Part shown: piece by piece, positions 51,950-60,374 of the stretch | Layout of the letters: each line of letters begins with the position of its first letter | Numbering within the stretch: the stretch's first letter is position 1 | Source of the DNA: CAYYYG01 sp964476135 | Lineage (GTDB): Bacteria; Patescibacteriota; Microgenomatia; UBA1406; GWC2-37-13 | Reading direction: 5' to 3' | Assembly: GCA_964476135.1 (NCBI GenBank) | Contig: CAYYYG010000001.1 | Coordinates: 1-64,000, forward strand | DNA length: 64,000 nt | The notes under the pieces: generated by a model | What the model was told of the DNA's origin: nothing | Databases searched by the model: none | Seen by the model: only the letters and a program-made list of their open reading frames with translations | Made by a program: the position numbers and the translations under genes

Positions 51950-52468
51950 ATGCCAATCTATACAAAAACCGGCGATGACGGTACGACGGCTCTATTTGGG
52001 GGCGATCGGGTAAAAAAATCAGACAATCGCATTTGTGCGGGCGGCGAAATCGATGAGCTGACCAGTGTTTTGGGATGGGTTTCTATTTCGCTCGATAGCG
52101 ACGCGCAAGTGCTTTTTACCGGAATTCAAAAAGACCTGTACCACATTATGGCTGTTATCGCCGGTTCCAAACAGCCGGTTTCCCAACTTAAGAAACAAAC
52201 CGTTTATTTTGAAAAAGAAATCGATCGCATGGAAAAAGCATTGCCGAAGCTCACAAGATTTATTCTTCCCGGAGGGACGGAGGCGGCATCCAGGCTTCAT
52301 GTTGCGCGCGCTGTTTGTCGACGGGCGGAGCGAGCGGCGGTTTATGTTTTTAATCATGACGCCAGTCCGAAAGAATCGGCGGAAATTGTTAAATATCTCA
52401 ATCGTTTATCCGATCTCTTGTTTACATTGGCCAGATGGTATAATAAAGGCCGGGAATTTTTAACCTGA
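51950..52468 (+). CDS. Cob(I)alamin adenosyltransferase, PduO/MMAB type
   Basis: A 172-residue enzyme that converts cob(I)alamin and ATP to adenosylcobalamin. Diagnostic motifs are MPIYTKTGDDGTTALFGG (ATP site), EIDELTSVLGW, HVARAVCRRAERAAV and YLNRLSDLLFTLARW. It lies 14 nt after nrdJ, which needs the product as cofactor, so it makes the coenzyme from salvaged corrinoid. No corrin ring synthesis genes are visible. Confidence 0.94.
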   Translation: MPIYTKTGDDGTTALFGGDRVKKSDNRICAGGEIDELTSVLGWVSISLDSDAQVLFTGIQKDLYHIMAVIAGSKQPVSQLKKQTVYFEKEIDRMEKALPKLTRFILPGGTEAASRLHVARAVCRRAERAAVYVFNHDASPKESAEIVKYLNRLSDLLFTLARWYNKGREFLT

Positions 52469-52474
52469 TTTACT

Positions 52475-52894
52475 ATGAAGCGCGATTTTATCATCATAAC
52501 AATAATCTCAATAGTCGCCGTTGCCGTATCGATTCTGCTTATAAAATCCCAGCCCTCGCCGATTAAAGAAACCACTTTGCGTCAGGAGTTGGCGAAGGAA
52601 GAGATTACCGTATCGCAAACGATTATCGAATCATTGAAAAAGAAAAAAGATCTCGGGAAGATTAGTGTTAAATCGGGCACGACCGCTCTCGATTTGTTGA
52701 AAAGCACAATTGAAGTATCGGCCAAGGGAGATGGTGAGAATGCATTTGTAACTGCCATAAATGGCCGTGAAGCCAAACAATCGGCCAAAGAGTTTTGGGC
52801 GTTTTATGTAAATGGCAAGCAGGCGGAAGTTGGCGCGGGCAGTTATGTTCTAAAAAACGGCGATGTGATAGAATGGAAAATCGAAACATATTAA
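52475..52894 (+). CDS. DUF4430 (transcobalamin-like) membrane-anchored protein
   Basis: A 139-residue protein with an N-terminal membrane anchor (FIIITIISIVAVAVSILLI) and an extracytoplasmic domain matching DUF4430, which resembles the C-terminal domain of transcobalamin: GTTALDLLKSTIEV, FVTAINGREA, EFWAFYVNGKQAEVGAGSYVLKNGDVIEWKI. There is no lipobox. It is 6 nt after the adenosyltransferase and 6 nt before the DUF6580 gene, so an extracellular cobalamin-binding role is likely. Confidence 0.82.
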   Translation: MKRDFIIITIISIVAVAVSILLIKSQPSPIKETTLRQELAKEEITVSQTIIESLKKKKDLGKISVKSGTTALDLLKSTIEVSAKGDGENAFVTAINGREAKQSAKEFWAFYVNGKQAEVGAGSYVLKNGDVIEWKIETY

Positions 52895-52900
52895 AGCAAT

Positions 52901-53440
52901 ATGATCAATAAAAACAATATTTCATTTACAACCTCTATTTTTATCATACTGTCGGCTGTCATCCTCCGTATATTACCGCATCCGCCGAACTTTGCACCCA
53001 TTGGCGCCTTAGCGCTTTTTTCGGGCGCGCATTTAAGCGGGCGCCGTCAATTCGCGCTGCCATTTGCCGCAATGCTTTTTTCCGATCTTATAATCGGTTT
53101 CCATGAAACAGTGCCGTTTGTATACGGAAGTTTTTTGATGACTGTTATTATCGGTAATTATCTACAGAAAAATTTTTCTCCTTATCGTCTGGTATGTTTT
53201 TCACTATTATCTTCAGTGTTATTTTTTATCAGCACAAATTTCGGTTCGTGGGCTGTGAGCAGTGTTTATGCGAAAACACCTGCAGGCCTCTTAAATGCCT
53301 ATATGATGGGCATCCCATTTTTCAGGAATACTATTTTGGGTGATTTAATATATGTTTTTGTTTTCTTTTATGGTTTCTGGCTGATCGAATTAGCCGGATT
53401 CAGAGCAGCTAAAGTTTTTAATATTTCCAAGCGAAGTTGA
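52901..53440 (+). CDS. DUF6580 family membrane protein, candidate cobalamin uptake component
   Basis: A 179-residue protein with five to six hydrophobic helices; signature PHPPNFAPIGALALFSGAHLSGRRQFALPFAAMLFSDLIIGFHETVPFVYGS across residues about 28-80, matching DUF6580, which resembles ECF-transporter substrate-binding (S) subunits. Together with DUF4430 and the adenosyltransferase it is the likely corrinoid importer for NrdJ. No ECF ATPase genes are in the window. It ends just before the cobalamin riboswitch. Confidence 0.75.
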   Translation: MINKNNISFTTSIFIILSAVILRILPHPPNFAPIGALALFSGAHLSGRRQFALPFAAMLFSDLIIGFHETVPFVYGSFLMTVIIGNYLQKNFSPYRLVCFSLLSSVLFFISTNFGSWAVSSVYAKTPAGLLNAYMMGIPFFRNTILGDLIYVFVFFYGFWLIELAGFRAAKVFNISKRS

Positions 53441-53456
53441 CAGTCACTGCCAACCA

Positions 53457-53566
53457 ACGGTAGGCGGGAAGACTGGGCCGTATTTATACGGTTTCTGGGA
53501 ATTGGGTGTAAATCCCAAACTGTGCCGCAGCGGTAAGCCCTTAATAAGGGACAAGTCCGAAGACCG
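53457..53566 (+). ncRNA. Cobalamin riboswitch
   Basis: Core elements match the class: GGGAATTGGGTGTAAATCCC (53498-53516 region) corresponds to the conserved GGGAA-GGTG-AA-TCC segment, CTGTGCCGCAGCGGTAA (53520-53536) to the CTG-CCCGCAACTGTAA segment, and AAGTCCGAAGACC (53553-53565) to the B12 box. A hairpin CCGTA-TTTA-TACGG (53478-53491) and a P1-like closing CGGT/ACCG are present. The start codon of the next gene is only 30 nt downstream with no terminator, so control of translation initiation is likely; AAGAC/GTCTT (53560-53564 with 53573-53577) could be the switching helix. Confidence 0.88.
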
Positions 53567-53595
53567 AACTTCGTCTTTTAACCCGAGCAGGATAT

Positions 53596-54915
53596 ATGTC
53601 TGTTGCCGAACAGGTCGTATCAAACGACTTAAAAAATTGGCGTGTCGCCGCAGAAGAACCGGCTCCCGAAAATACAAGAACCGAATCAATATTCGCGTAT
53701 TATAACCCTCAGGCAGAGGTCGAAAAACTACAGGAAATTCTCGCCAAAGGCGGCGACAGAGAAAGTATTATTCGGCAAATGCGCCATTATTATTCGGAAA
53801 ATATTATTCATTTTCTTAACGAATACGCAAAAAAAACATCTCACAGTGAAATATCATTTTTACTGCAGGACGGACGACTTAACTATGCCAATCTTGTAAT
53901 GTCGGACGAGATGGAAAAAACCGCTCAAATGACTCCCCTTGGTTCTCGTGAGAGAGCGGATTTGACGGGTATTAAGTTGATCGAGCAGCAGATTTCCGAT
54001 TATGTAAATTCGACAGGTCGGACCGATGTGCTGGCGCTTAAATTTTCTCCTGCATACATCGGTGACTATAGTTTTTTATTCGCTTTCCGGCCAAAAGTAT
54101 TGCCTGATGGAAAAATAGAGGTGCGGGAAAGGATATTGCGTTATCCTGAAGCGAAGGGGAGTGTCAATGTCAGTCGTCATCTATACGTCGGACTGACCGG
54201 AAATTGCGAATTCAGCGAACCGACCCAGTTTTTAGAGAATCCATTGATATATAGTGACATCGATCCCGAATTGAATATCGACGCCGTGTCGGCAGTCCTA
54301 GGTATCGAGGAGGAAAAGATTGCCGAGGCGAGGGCGTTTGAAGATACGGTAAGGACTGATCTTTCCGGATGGATTGGTCGGTACTGTGATAAATTAATTG
54401 AGATTTCTAGATTTAGTACCGGTAGTCCTGATTTTGTAGAGGGTGTTGCTGAGCTAAAAATCATACTTTCGGCCATATACAATCGTGCACAGGATATCGC
54501 GGCCATACCCACAGATCAAAAAGCCTCAAACAACCAGGTGCAACAATCGGTAATGAAATCGGACATAGATAAGCAAATTTATCTTGCATATATGGAGCGC
54601 CAAGCTTATGTAATTGGCGGAGGGAGTTGTCCCGTGACGGGTGCTGCGTCAAATATAGGATCGGCTGGCTATTGGACGGTCGGAGATATTTACAACAGTA
54701 TGACAATCGGTTCATTGGATTTCTTTTTTCATAACGAGCAGGTAAAGAGGTGTGGGGTTTGCGGAAGAAGCAGTGAAGATAACCATTATCATTGCCCCGG
54801 ACGTGATGTTGATAGGCCTAACTGGCAGTGTAACAAGTTTTATCCCGATGAAACCAATCGTCCTCCGGAAAAAAGAACAAAAAAATGCAACTGTGGATTT
54901 CAATTTAGCTGCTGA
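53596..54915 (+). CDS. Unknown Cys-rich protein under cobalamin riboswitch control
   Basis: A 439-residue soluble protein that I do not recognise. The N-terminal part is helical; a middle region contains RHLYVGLTGNCEFSEPTQFLENPLIY. The last 55 residues carry seven Cys (386, 389, 400, 412, 431, 433 and the final residue 439) plus His397 and His399, beginning CGVCGRSSEDNHYHCPG and ending CNCGFQFSC, probably a zinc-binding tail. AGGA lies 4 nt before the ATG and close to the riboswitch. Genes under such riboswitches usually serve cobalamin uptake or B12-independent alternatives; which applies here is not known. Confidence 0.7.
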   Translation: MSVAEQVVSNDLKNWRVAAEEPAPENTRTESIFAYYNPQAEVEKLQEILAKGGDRESIIRQMRHYYSENIIHFLNEYAKKTSHSEISFLLQDGRLNYANLVMSDEMEKTAQMTPLGSRERADLTGIKLIEQQISDYVNSTGRTDVLALKFSPAYIGDYSFLFAFRPKVLPDGKIEVRERILRYPEAKGSVNVSRHLYVGLTGNCEFSEPTQFLENPLIYSDIDPELNIDAVSAVLGIEEEKIAEARAFEDTVRTDLSGWIGRYCDKLIEISRFSTGSPDFVEGVAELKIILSAIYNRAQDIAAIPTDQKASNNQVQQSVMKSDIDKQIYLAYMERQAYVIGGGSCPVTGAASNIGSAGYWTVGDIYNSMTIGSLDFFFHNEQVKRCGVCGRSSEDNHYHCPGRDVDRPNWQCNKFYPDETNRPPEKRTKKCNCGFQFSC

Positions 54916-54948
54916 GTATGATTTTACCCGCTATAATAATAAATATTT

Positions 54949-55398
54949 ATGGGAGCGCAGGCCAATGATAAAAAAAACAACTCTACGCCGATTAATACAG
55001 CAGTTATCGCTTCGCACGCGGTCGAGTCGGAACCGTTAAGAAAACAAGAAGTTGCTATTGTCCATGAAGTGGTGGAGCACAAAATATCCGACGAATCACT
55101 TAAGAAACATATAGAAGAAAAACCGGAAGTTCCCAATATCGCGCCTGACATAGCGCAGGCGGGAGTGGTCAGCAACGCCTCTACCAGTTTTCCGGCGTAC
55201 CACACGGTCAAGTTACCACTCAGCCAGAAAAAAATTCCGACAGCAATAAAAATGCCTGTTCACGAATCAATTAGGTGGTTGGGAACTCTTAGTATGTATA
55301 TAATGGAGAGCACCAAACATCAGTTCAACAAATCGCACGAAAGTGCATTCCGATTCATGAAAAGAATATTGGATCGGGAATTGGGTAGATTCAACTGA
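54949..55398 (+). CDS. Hypothetical protein downstream of the riboswitch gene
   Basis: A 149-residue hydrophilic protein. The N-terminal 95 residues look disordered (Asn/Ser/Pro/Lys-rich with VEHKISDESLKKHIEEKPEVPN), and the C-terminal part is a probable amphipathic helix region (ESIRWLGTLSMYIMESTKHQFNKSHESAFRFMKRIL). No known family. TATAAT (54932-54937) in the short gap may provide a separate promoter, but it could also be co-transcribed with the riboswitch gene 33 nt upstream. Confidence 0.5.
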   Translation: MGAQANDKKNNSTPINTAVIASHAVESEPLRKQEVAIVHEVVEHKISDESLKKHIEEKPEVPNIAPDIAQAGVVSNASTSFPAYHTVKLPLSQKKIPTAIKMPVHESIRWLGTLSMYIMESTKHQFNKSHESAFRFMKRILDRELGRFN

Positions 55399-55408
55399 AC
55401 TCGTCGAA

Positions 55409-55723
55409 TCAGGCTTTTTTTATTTCTTCGATGAATTTTTCTTTTCCCATCGCCCCAACAAACTGATGGACGGCCTTTCCATTTTTAAATATAAGAAAAG
55501 TAGGAATTGAAAAAACGGAGTACTCGGCCGCTAGGTCCTGATTGTCGTCAACGTTTATTTTTACAAAAGCGACATCCTTCATTTCATTAGAAAGCTCATC
55601 GATAATCGGGGAGGTCATTTTACATGGTCCGCACCAGTCGGCGTAAAAATCCACAAAAACCGTAGATTTGGATTCTAGAACATCCTTTTTAAAGCTTTCC
55701 TGATTCGATTTGGTCACAGACAT
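55409..55723 (-). CDS. trxA: Thioredoxin
   Basis: A 104-residue thioredoxin with the redox motif FYADWCGPCKMTSPIIDEL, the cis-Pro segment SVFSIPTFLIFKNG and the C-terminal helix EKFIEEIKKA. The start is ATG 55723 (MSVTKSNQES); a longer frame upstream adds 30 unlike residues. Thioredoxin is the usual electron donor for class II ribonucleotide reductase, encoded 3.5 kb away. Confidence 0.93.
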   Translation of the reverse strand: MSVTKSNQESFKKDVLESKSTVFVDFYADWCGPCKMTSPIIDELSNEMKDVAFVKINVDDNQDLAAEYSVFSIPTFLIFKNGKAVHQFVGAMGKEKFIEEIKKA

Positions 55724-55958
55724 AATATTAAAGAATTCATAATTCAGGAATATTTTATACCCTTGTTCGATGGATGTAAAGTGAAAGCAATCGTTATTAT
55801 AGTGATTACACAATCATACAACTTTTATATAATTATAGTATAATAAATAATTACAAACTCGATACTTATGCATCATTTTATTCCAGATATATGCGTTAGG
55901 GTCTGTGTAAAAATACACTTGAAAATATAAGTTTCTTGTGATAATATTATAGGTTATT

Positions 55959-56819
55959 ATGGATAAGTACTCATTACCGATGCTTCTTGAGTCGTTTATT
56001 TCGCAACTCAAGAGCCAAAACAAATCACATCATACGATAATTGCATATAAAAAAGATCTGGAGCAATTTATCGGTTTTTTTACCACACTCGAAAAACACG
56101 ATGTCCGTGAGATCAAGAGGGAGGATGTTGAGGCATTTATCGATAAATTAATCAAAGATAACTACACCAAAAAGTCCGCCTCGAGGAAACTTAATTCTAT
56201 CCGTACCTTCTTCCGCACGCTTAAGAATCAGGCCGTCATAGATTATAATCCAACCCTAGACATCTCACATCCAAAATACACCCAGTCCGCCCCGCGTATT
56301 TTAAGTAAACTTGAGTACCGTGCACTTCGGGACTTAGCTAAAGAAGATGTTCGCACATATGCTTTGGTTGAATTACTTCTCCAGACAGGAGTAAAAATAG
56401 GCGAGCTTGCGGAACTTCATATGGAAGATGTTAAAGAAGATCGTTTACATATACGTCCTTATGGTAAAAACATAGAGCGTGACGTTCCGTTGAATAAAGC
56501 TGCAAAAGCCGCCCTTGATGAGTATTTGGCCATAAGACCACAGTCGGATAAGACATATGTTTTTATTACCCGCAACGGCAAGCAGCTTTTAATAAGAAAT
56601 ATTCGTCAGATTATCGATCGCTGCTTCCGCGAAGTGGAAATAGAGAATGCGACTGTCAATGACTTGAGAAATACTTTTATTGCTCACCAGCTTATGCGCG
56701 GCGCTTCGCTTGAATATATCGCCCGTATCGTGGGTCATCGTCGTCTCTCCTCAACGGAAAGATTTCTCAACCTTGTCCGCGAAGAAACGGAAAGAAAAGA
56801 AAAACTTGGACAGCTATAA
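55959..56819 (+). CDS. Tyrosine recombinase-like protein lacking key catalytic residues
   Basis: A 286-residue XerC/XerD-like protein: an N-terminal SAM-like DNA-binding domain (FISQLKSQNKSHHTIIAYKKDLEQFIGFF) and a C-terminal catalytic-fold domain. Compared with XerD, the first Arg is Lys146 (TGVKIGEL), the His of HxxR is Asn234 (NDLRNTF) and the nucleophilic Tyr is Phe269 (STERFLNL); Lys170, Arg237 and His260 remain. Without Tyr it cannot cleave DNA in the normal way. The frame is intact and not decaying, so it probably has a binding or architectural role. It is followed by rnhA. Confidence 0.85.
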   Translation: MDKYSLPMLLESFISQLKSQNKSHHTIIAYKKDLEQFIGFFTTLEKHDVREIKREDVEAFIDKLIKDNYTKKSASRKLNSIRTFFRTLKNQAVIDYNPTLDISHPKYTQSAPRILSKLEYRALRDLAKEDVRTYALVELLLQTGVKIGELAELHMEDVKEDRLHIRPYGKNIERDVPLNKAAKAALDEYLAIRPQSDKTYVFITRNGKQLLIRNIRQIIDRCFREVEIENATVNDLRNTFIAHQLMRGASLEYIARIVGHRRLSSTERFLNLVREETERKEKLGQL

Positions 56820-56825
56820 TATGTT

Positions 56826-57236
56826 ATGTCTACTCTCGTAATCTATACCGACGGAGGATCTCTTAATAATCCAGGCCAAGCTGCATACGCGTTTGTTATA
56901 TCATTCAATGGAAATATTGTCCAGGAAACGGGAAAAGCAATTGGCATCGCAACCAATAATGTGGCCGAATTCACCGGCCTTATAGAAGCTCTTAAATCGG
57001 CCAAAACCTACATTAAGGAAAAACACATCGAGTCCATTCAAGTTTATTCCGACTCACAGCTTATGGTGCGGCAGTTGAATGGAGAATATAAAGTGAAGAA
57101 ATCACATTTACAGGAGATGATATTGCAGATCCGAATTCTTGAGAAGGAGATAGGTTTACCTATTAAATACACGCATGTACTTCGTGAAAAAAATACTCAT
57201 GCCGATTCGCTGGTAAAAAAAGCACTCGGAAGATGA
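56826..57236 (+). CDS. rnhA: Ribonuclease HI
   Basis: A 136-residue RNase H of the short (RVT_3) type that cleaves RNA in RNA:DNA hybrids. The catalytic acidic residues are in LVIYTDGGSLNNPG, TNNVAEFTGLIEAL, VYSDSQLMVRQLNGEYKVK and NTHADSLVKKAL. It follows the recombinase-like gene after 6 nt; TATAAT at 56815-56820 overlaps that gene's stop and ends 5 nt before the ATG, so it may also have its own promoter. Confidence 0.92.
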   Translation: MSTLVIYTDGGSLNNPGQAAYAFVISFNGNIVQETGKAIGIATNNVAEFTGLIEALKSAKTYIKEKHIESIQVYSDSQLMVRQLNGEYKVKKSHLQEMILQIRILEKEIGLPIKYTHVLREKNTHADSLVKKALGR

Positions 57237-57239
57237 TTC

Positions 57240-57980
57240 TTAAAACTTCTCAAAATGCACAAGCTCCTTCGGAATCTGTTTTTCTGCAAGTATTTGCCGC
57301 AGTGTTTCTACCGCATCGCGCCCGCCACAGATGTAATAATGGGCTGAATTTAGTTCTGATTGCGTTTTGAAATCGGACTCAAATGCAACAGTGACCCTCC
57401 CAAGAGCACAATATGGACGTTCGTTTTCTCCCACACTTTCAAGTGACGGCTCTCTTGATAAGCAATATCTCAGATGAAAGTTGGGATATTTTTTAGCGAG
57501 CGATATCAGTTCTTCCTGAAAATACATTTCCCCTTTTGTTCGCATTCCCCAGTAAAGATAAAAATGCTCTTCGGCTGGTACGACTGGCAGGTGTTTTTCG
57601 ATTATGCTTATCATTGGTGTGATACCCGTTCCGGTTGCAAAAAAAACTTTCGGACCGATGTTTGGAGAAAGCGTGAACAGTCCGGCCGGTCCCTGAAATG
57701 AAGCCCTGTCACCCACATTTAATTTTTTCAGGTACTCCGAAGCGACACCGCCGTTTACAAATTTTATTACGAGCTCAAAAAATTTTTGTCCATTTGGGGC
57801 AGTGCGTACGGAATACAGTCTTCTCGCCGGATGGCCGTCTGGCTGAGGTACGAAGAGTATCATGTATTGACCGGCTTTATAGTCTAGTTGCTGACTATCT
57901 GGAATAGTAAATTTCAGGTACCAGACTTCAGGCACCAACTCCTTTTTTTCACTGAGTGTTGTTTCGTATGTCTGTATCAT
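57240..57980 (-). CDS. Ferredoxin-NADP reductase-like FAD/NAD(P)-binding oxidoreductase
   Basis: A 246-residue enzyme with an FAD-binding beta barrel (RRLYSVRTAPNG, the RxYS motif) and an NAD(P) domain (VFFATGTGITPMISIIE, HYYICGGRDAVETLRQIL). The family moves electrons between NAD(P)H and ferredoxin, flavodoxin or similar partners. It lacks a fused ferredoxin. TATAAT ends 9 nt before the ATG. It could supply reductant to thioredoxin- or flavin-linked systems nearby, but this is speculative. Confidence 0.86.
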   Translation of the reverse strand: MIQTYETTLSEKKELVPEVWYLKFTIPDSQQLDYKAGQYMILFVPQPDGHPARRLYSVRTAPNGQKFFELVIKFVNGGVASEYLKKLNVGDRASFQGPAGLFTLSPNIGPKVFFATGTGITPMISIIEKHLPVVPAEEHFYLYWGMRTKGEMYFQEELISLAKKYPNFHLRYCLSREPSLESVGENERPYCALGRVTVAFESDFKTQSELNSAHYYICGGRDAVETLRQILAEKQIPKELVHFEKF

Positions 57981-58009
57981 AATTTTAGTATTATAGCAAA
58001 GTGCTTAAA

Positions 58010-60367
58010 TCAGAGCCGTGCGCGTTGACTGATTTCCGCCTCCACGAGGTCCCGTGGACGCCCGAATTTCAACCGAGAGAGTTGTATTACTGCCTGAGCA
58101 ATCTTTTCGTTAGCTTCCGCCTTTGCTTTGCTCATATCTTTTGTTACATCCACAGAAAACGGCGGCACGGGTTCGTTTTTAACGATTGTTTTCATATAAA
58201 CATGGAATCGTTCGATGTTTATAAGATCGGATTCGCCAAACACAGGCTGGAATTCGCGCTGCAGATAAGAAGCATCAGAAACGCCCACCCGGAACGAAAT
58301 CATGGTGCCAACGTTACCGAAAATTGCGTTTTTGACTTCCTCATCCATTTGTCCGATAAACTGATTTGCGACCGTCAGATTCAATCTATATTTACGGGCC
58401 TCGGATAGAATAGTGGCAAAATCCGGGGTTGCGAAATTCTGGAACTCATCCACATAAAGGAAAAAATCACGTCTTTGCGGCTCCGGTATTTCCTGCCGGC
58501 TCATGGCGGCAACGAGAATCTTCGGTATAAGCACAAGTCCGAGGAAGCTTGAATTTTCTTCTCCGAGTTTTCCTTTAGAAAGGTTAATAAGGAGTATTTT
58601 TCCCTCATCCATCACGTTGCGGAAGTTGAAAGCGGATTTTGATTGTCCGATAATATTGCGCATGGTTTTATTGGTTACGAAGCGGCCGAACTTGGAAACG
58701 ATATAGTCTAGAACTTCGGACTTGTGAAAGTCAGAGGTTTGTGCGATCTGATCGGTCCAGTAGCGGCGGACGATCGGATCTTGTACTTTGGGCAGAAGTT
58801 CTTGCACGTATTTTTGATCGGTAAGTATGCGGACTATTTCGATAAACGTACTGCCCGGCTCCGACATAACTGTAAGCATTGCGTTTCGCACCGCATGTTC
58901 AAATCGAGGACCGATGATGCCGGTGCGCTGCGGATCGTACAACTTATACATAAGATTGATGATCGCGGTGGTCATGAAATGTTTCTGTTCTTCGTTATAT
59001 GCTTCAAGTAGGTTAAGACCCATTGGCCTTTCGGTGTCCGAGGGATCGAAATATATTACATCTTCCGCTCTTTGTGGCGGTATATATCGCAGCGTTTCGT
59101 CGATAAGATCTCCATGGGGGTCGATGACACAGACCCCATGTCCGCTTTTTATGTCCTGTTTAATCATCTCAATTAAAAGCTGAGATTTTCCGGTACCGGT
59201 TTTTCCAATGATGTAAACATGTCTTCTTCGGTCTTCGTAATCTATATATACTGGACGTTTTATGCCGCGGTGATAACCAAATCCCATATAGGTTCCACCC
59301 GCCTGCGGCACTTCCGAAGGTACCGGTCCTGTTTTTGCTTTCAACCACTGTATGTGAGGTGTCTCGACAGTTTTGTTTGGGAAGTGGAAAAGCGAGGCAA
59401 GTTCTTCACTCGAAAACATCGAAGTGGTGTTATAAAACGGCGGCTGGAATATCGGAAAAAATTTATATATAAAATTAGTCATGAATCCGCCCTTAACAAG
59501 CATGCGTCCTTTTTTCAGTTTATTCTGGTCGGCGCTGAATTGACCATAGGCGGAAATCATGTTGCGAAGATGAATGTTGGCCATGTCTTGCGTTTGCGCT
59601 GTTACAACAAGCCTGAGGACCGCTTCAAAACTGGGTTTCGAACATTTGTCCTCGATTTTTTCCAGTGCTTTCGGATCGGTTTTGAAGGTGGCTTTCTCCG
59701 GATTAGCCTCAGTTTTTTTGGTTGCCGCCACATAAGACTTGCCAGCGCTTTTCCATTTGGCAGGCGCTGCTCTTATTAGCAGTTGTATTATTGCGCCTTC
59801 GCCGTCATTCATTTTAGATAATGCCGATGTGATACCAGCGAGTGAGTCGGTCGGCAAATCCTTAAAAACGCGTATCGGCATGTAGGGGACCTCTTTTTGT
59901 ACCAGAAAAGCATAGGCGACTTTTCCGTTTTCGGTGAATATGTTAGGCTCTTCGACTTTTTTTATATCCGCTGATGGGTAATATGCGTAGATTGTTTTTT
60001 CAACCAAATCTATTAATCGAGCGGGGGCAGAGACATAAAACCTTATATCGGCCCGACGGCCAACAATTTCAAATGCCAGCACATCCTCAAGATCGGTGAG
60101 CGAAGAGAGCCAGCCGGATTTTTGTATCGAACTTAAGGCGGCAAACATTTGTTCGGCTGCGTCTATTTTTATTTCATTGTCTTTTGGCATTTTTACCTCC
60201 AGGGTAACCATTTCCAAGGAAATTTCTTCCCGTTTTTTCAGACGGTTGTAAATAATCAAAAAATACAGGATCGCACCGGTTATTCCGGCTGAGACAAGTA
60301 TGGCTATCAGAATGATTAAGGCACGAAAGAGACCGTTTGTCAGCTCGCTGAGGGTGAAGACGTCCAT
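58010..60367 (-). CDS. TraD/VirD4-like type IV secretion DNA-binding ATPase
   Basis: A 785-residue membrane ATPase. One N-terminal helix (LFRALIILIAILVSAGITGAILYFLII) anchors it; after about 350 residues of accessory domain comes the motor with Walker A IIGKTGTGKSQLLIEM, GVCVIDPHGDLIDETLRY, Walker B FFLYVDEFQNFATPDF and LTVANQFIGQMDEEVKNAIFGNVGTMISFRVG. It matches conjugative coupling-protein-like ATPases common in CPR genomes and would work with the PrgI/VirB4 proteins at 29-32 kb. TATAAT (60374-60379), overlapping the upstream stop, ends 6 nt before the ATG. Confidence 0.86.
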   Translation of the reverse strand: MDVFTLSELTNGLFRALIILIAILVSAGITGAILYFLIIYNRLKKREEISLEMVTLEVKMPKDNEIKIDAAEQMFAALSSIQKSGWLSSLTDLEDVLAFEIVGRRADIRFYVSAPARLIDLVEKTIYAYYPSADIKKVEEPNIFTENGKVAYAFLVQKEVPYMPIRVFKDLPTDSLAGITSALSKMNDGEGAIIQLLIRAAPAKWKSAGKSYVAATKKTEANPEKATFKTDPKALEKIEDKCSKPSFEAVLRLVVTAQTQDMANIHLRNMISAYGQFSADQNKLKKGRMLVKGGFMTNFIYKFFPIFQPPFYNTTSMFSSEELASLFHFPNKTVETPHIQWLKAKTGPVPSEVPQAGGTYMGFGYHRGIKRPVYIDYEDRRRHVYIIGKTGTGKSQLLIEMIKQDIKSGHGVCVIDPHGDLIDETLRYIPPQRAEDVIYFDPSDTERPMGLNLLEAYNEEQKHFMTTAIINLMYKLYDPQRTGIIGPRFEHAVRNAMLTVMSEPGSTFIEIVRILTDQKYVQELLPKVQDPIVRRYWTDQIAQTSDFHKSEVLDYIVSKFGRFVTNKTMRNIIGQSKSAFNFRNVMDEGKILLINLSKGKLGEENSSFLGLVLIPKILVAAMSRQEIPEPQRRDFFLYVDEFQNFATPDFATILSEARKYRLNLTVANQFIGQMDEEVKNAIFGNVGTMISFRVGVSDASYLQREFQPVFGESDLINIERFHVYMKTIVKNEPVPPFSVDVTKDMSKAKAEANEKIAQAVIQLSRLKFGRPRDLVEAEISQRARL

Positions 60368-60374
60368 ATTTTCA

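Noticed and set aside
53566..53595. Transcription terminator as riboswitch output
   Set aside because: The AAGAC/GTCTT helix is short and is followed by only four T within an A/C-rich context, so translational control fits better.
59219..59779. 186-residue open frame on the plus strand
   Set aside because: Antisense to the TraD-like ATPase, with no motif and no promoter or ribosome site.
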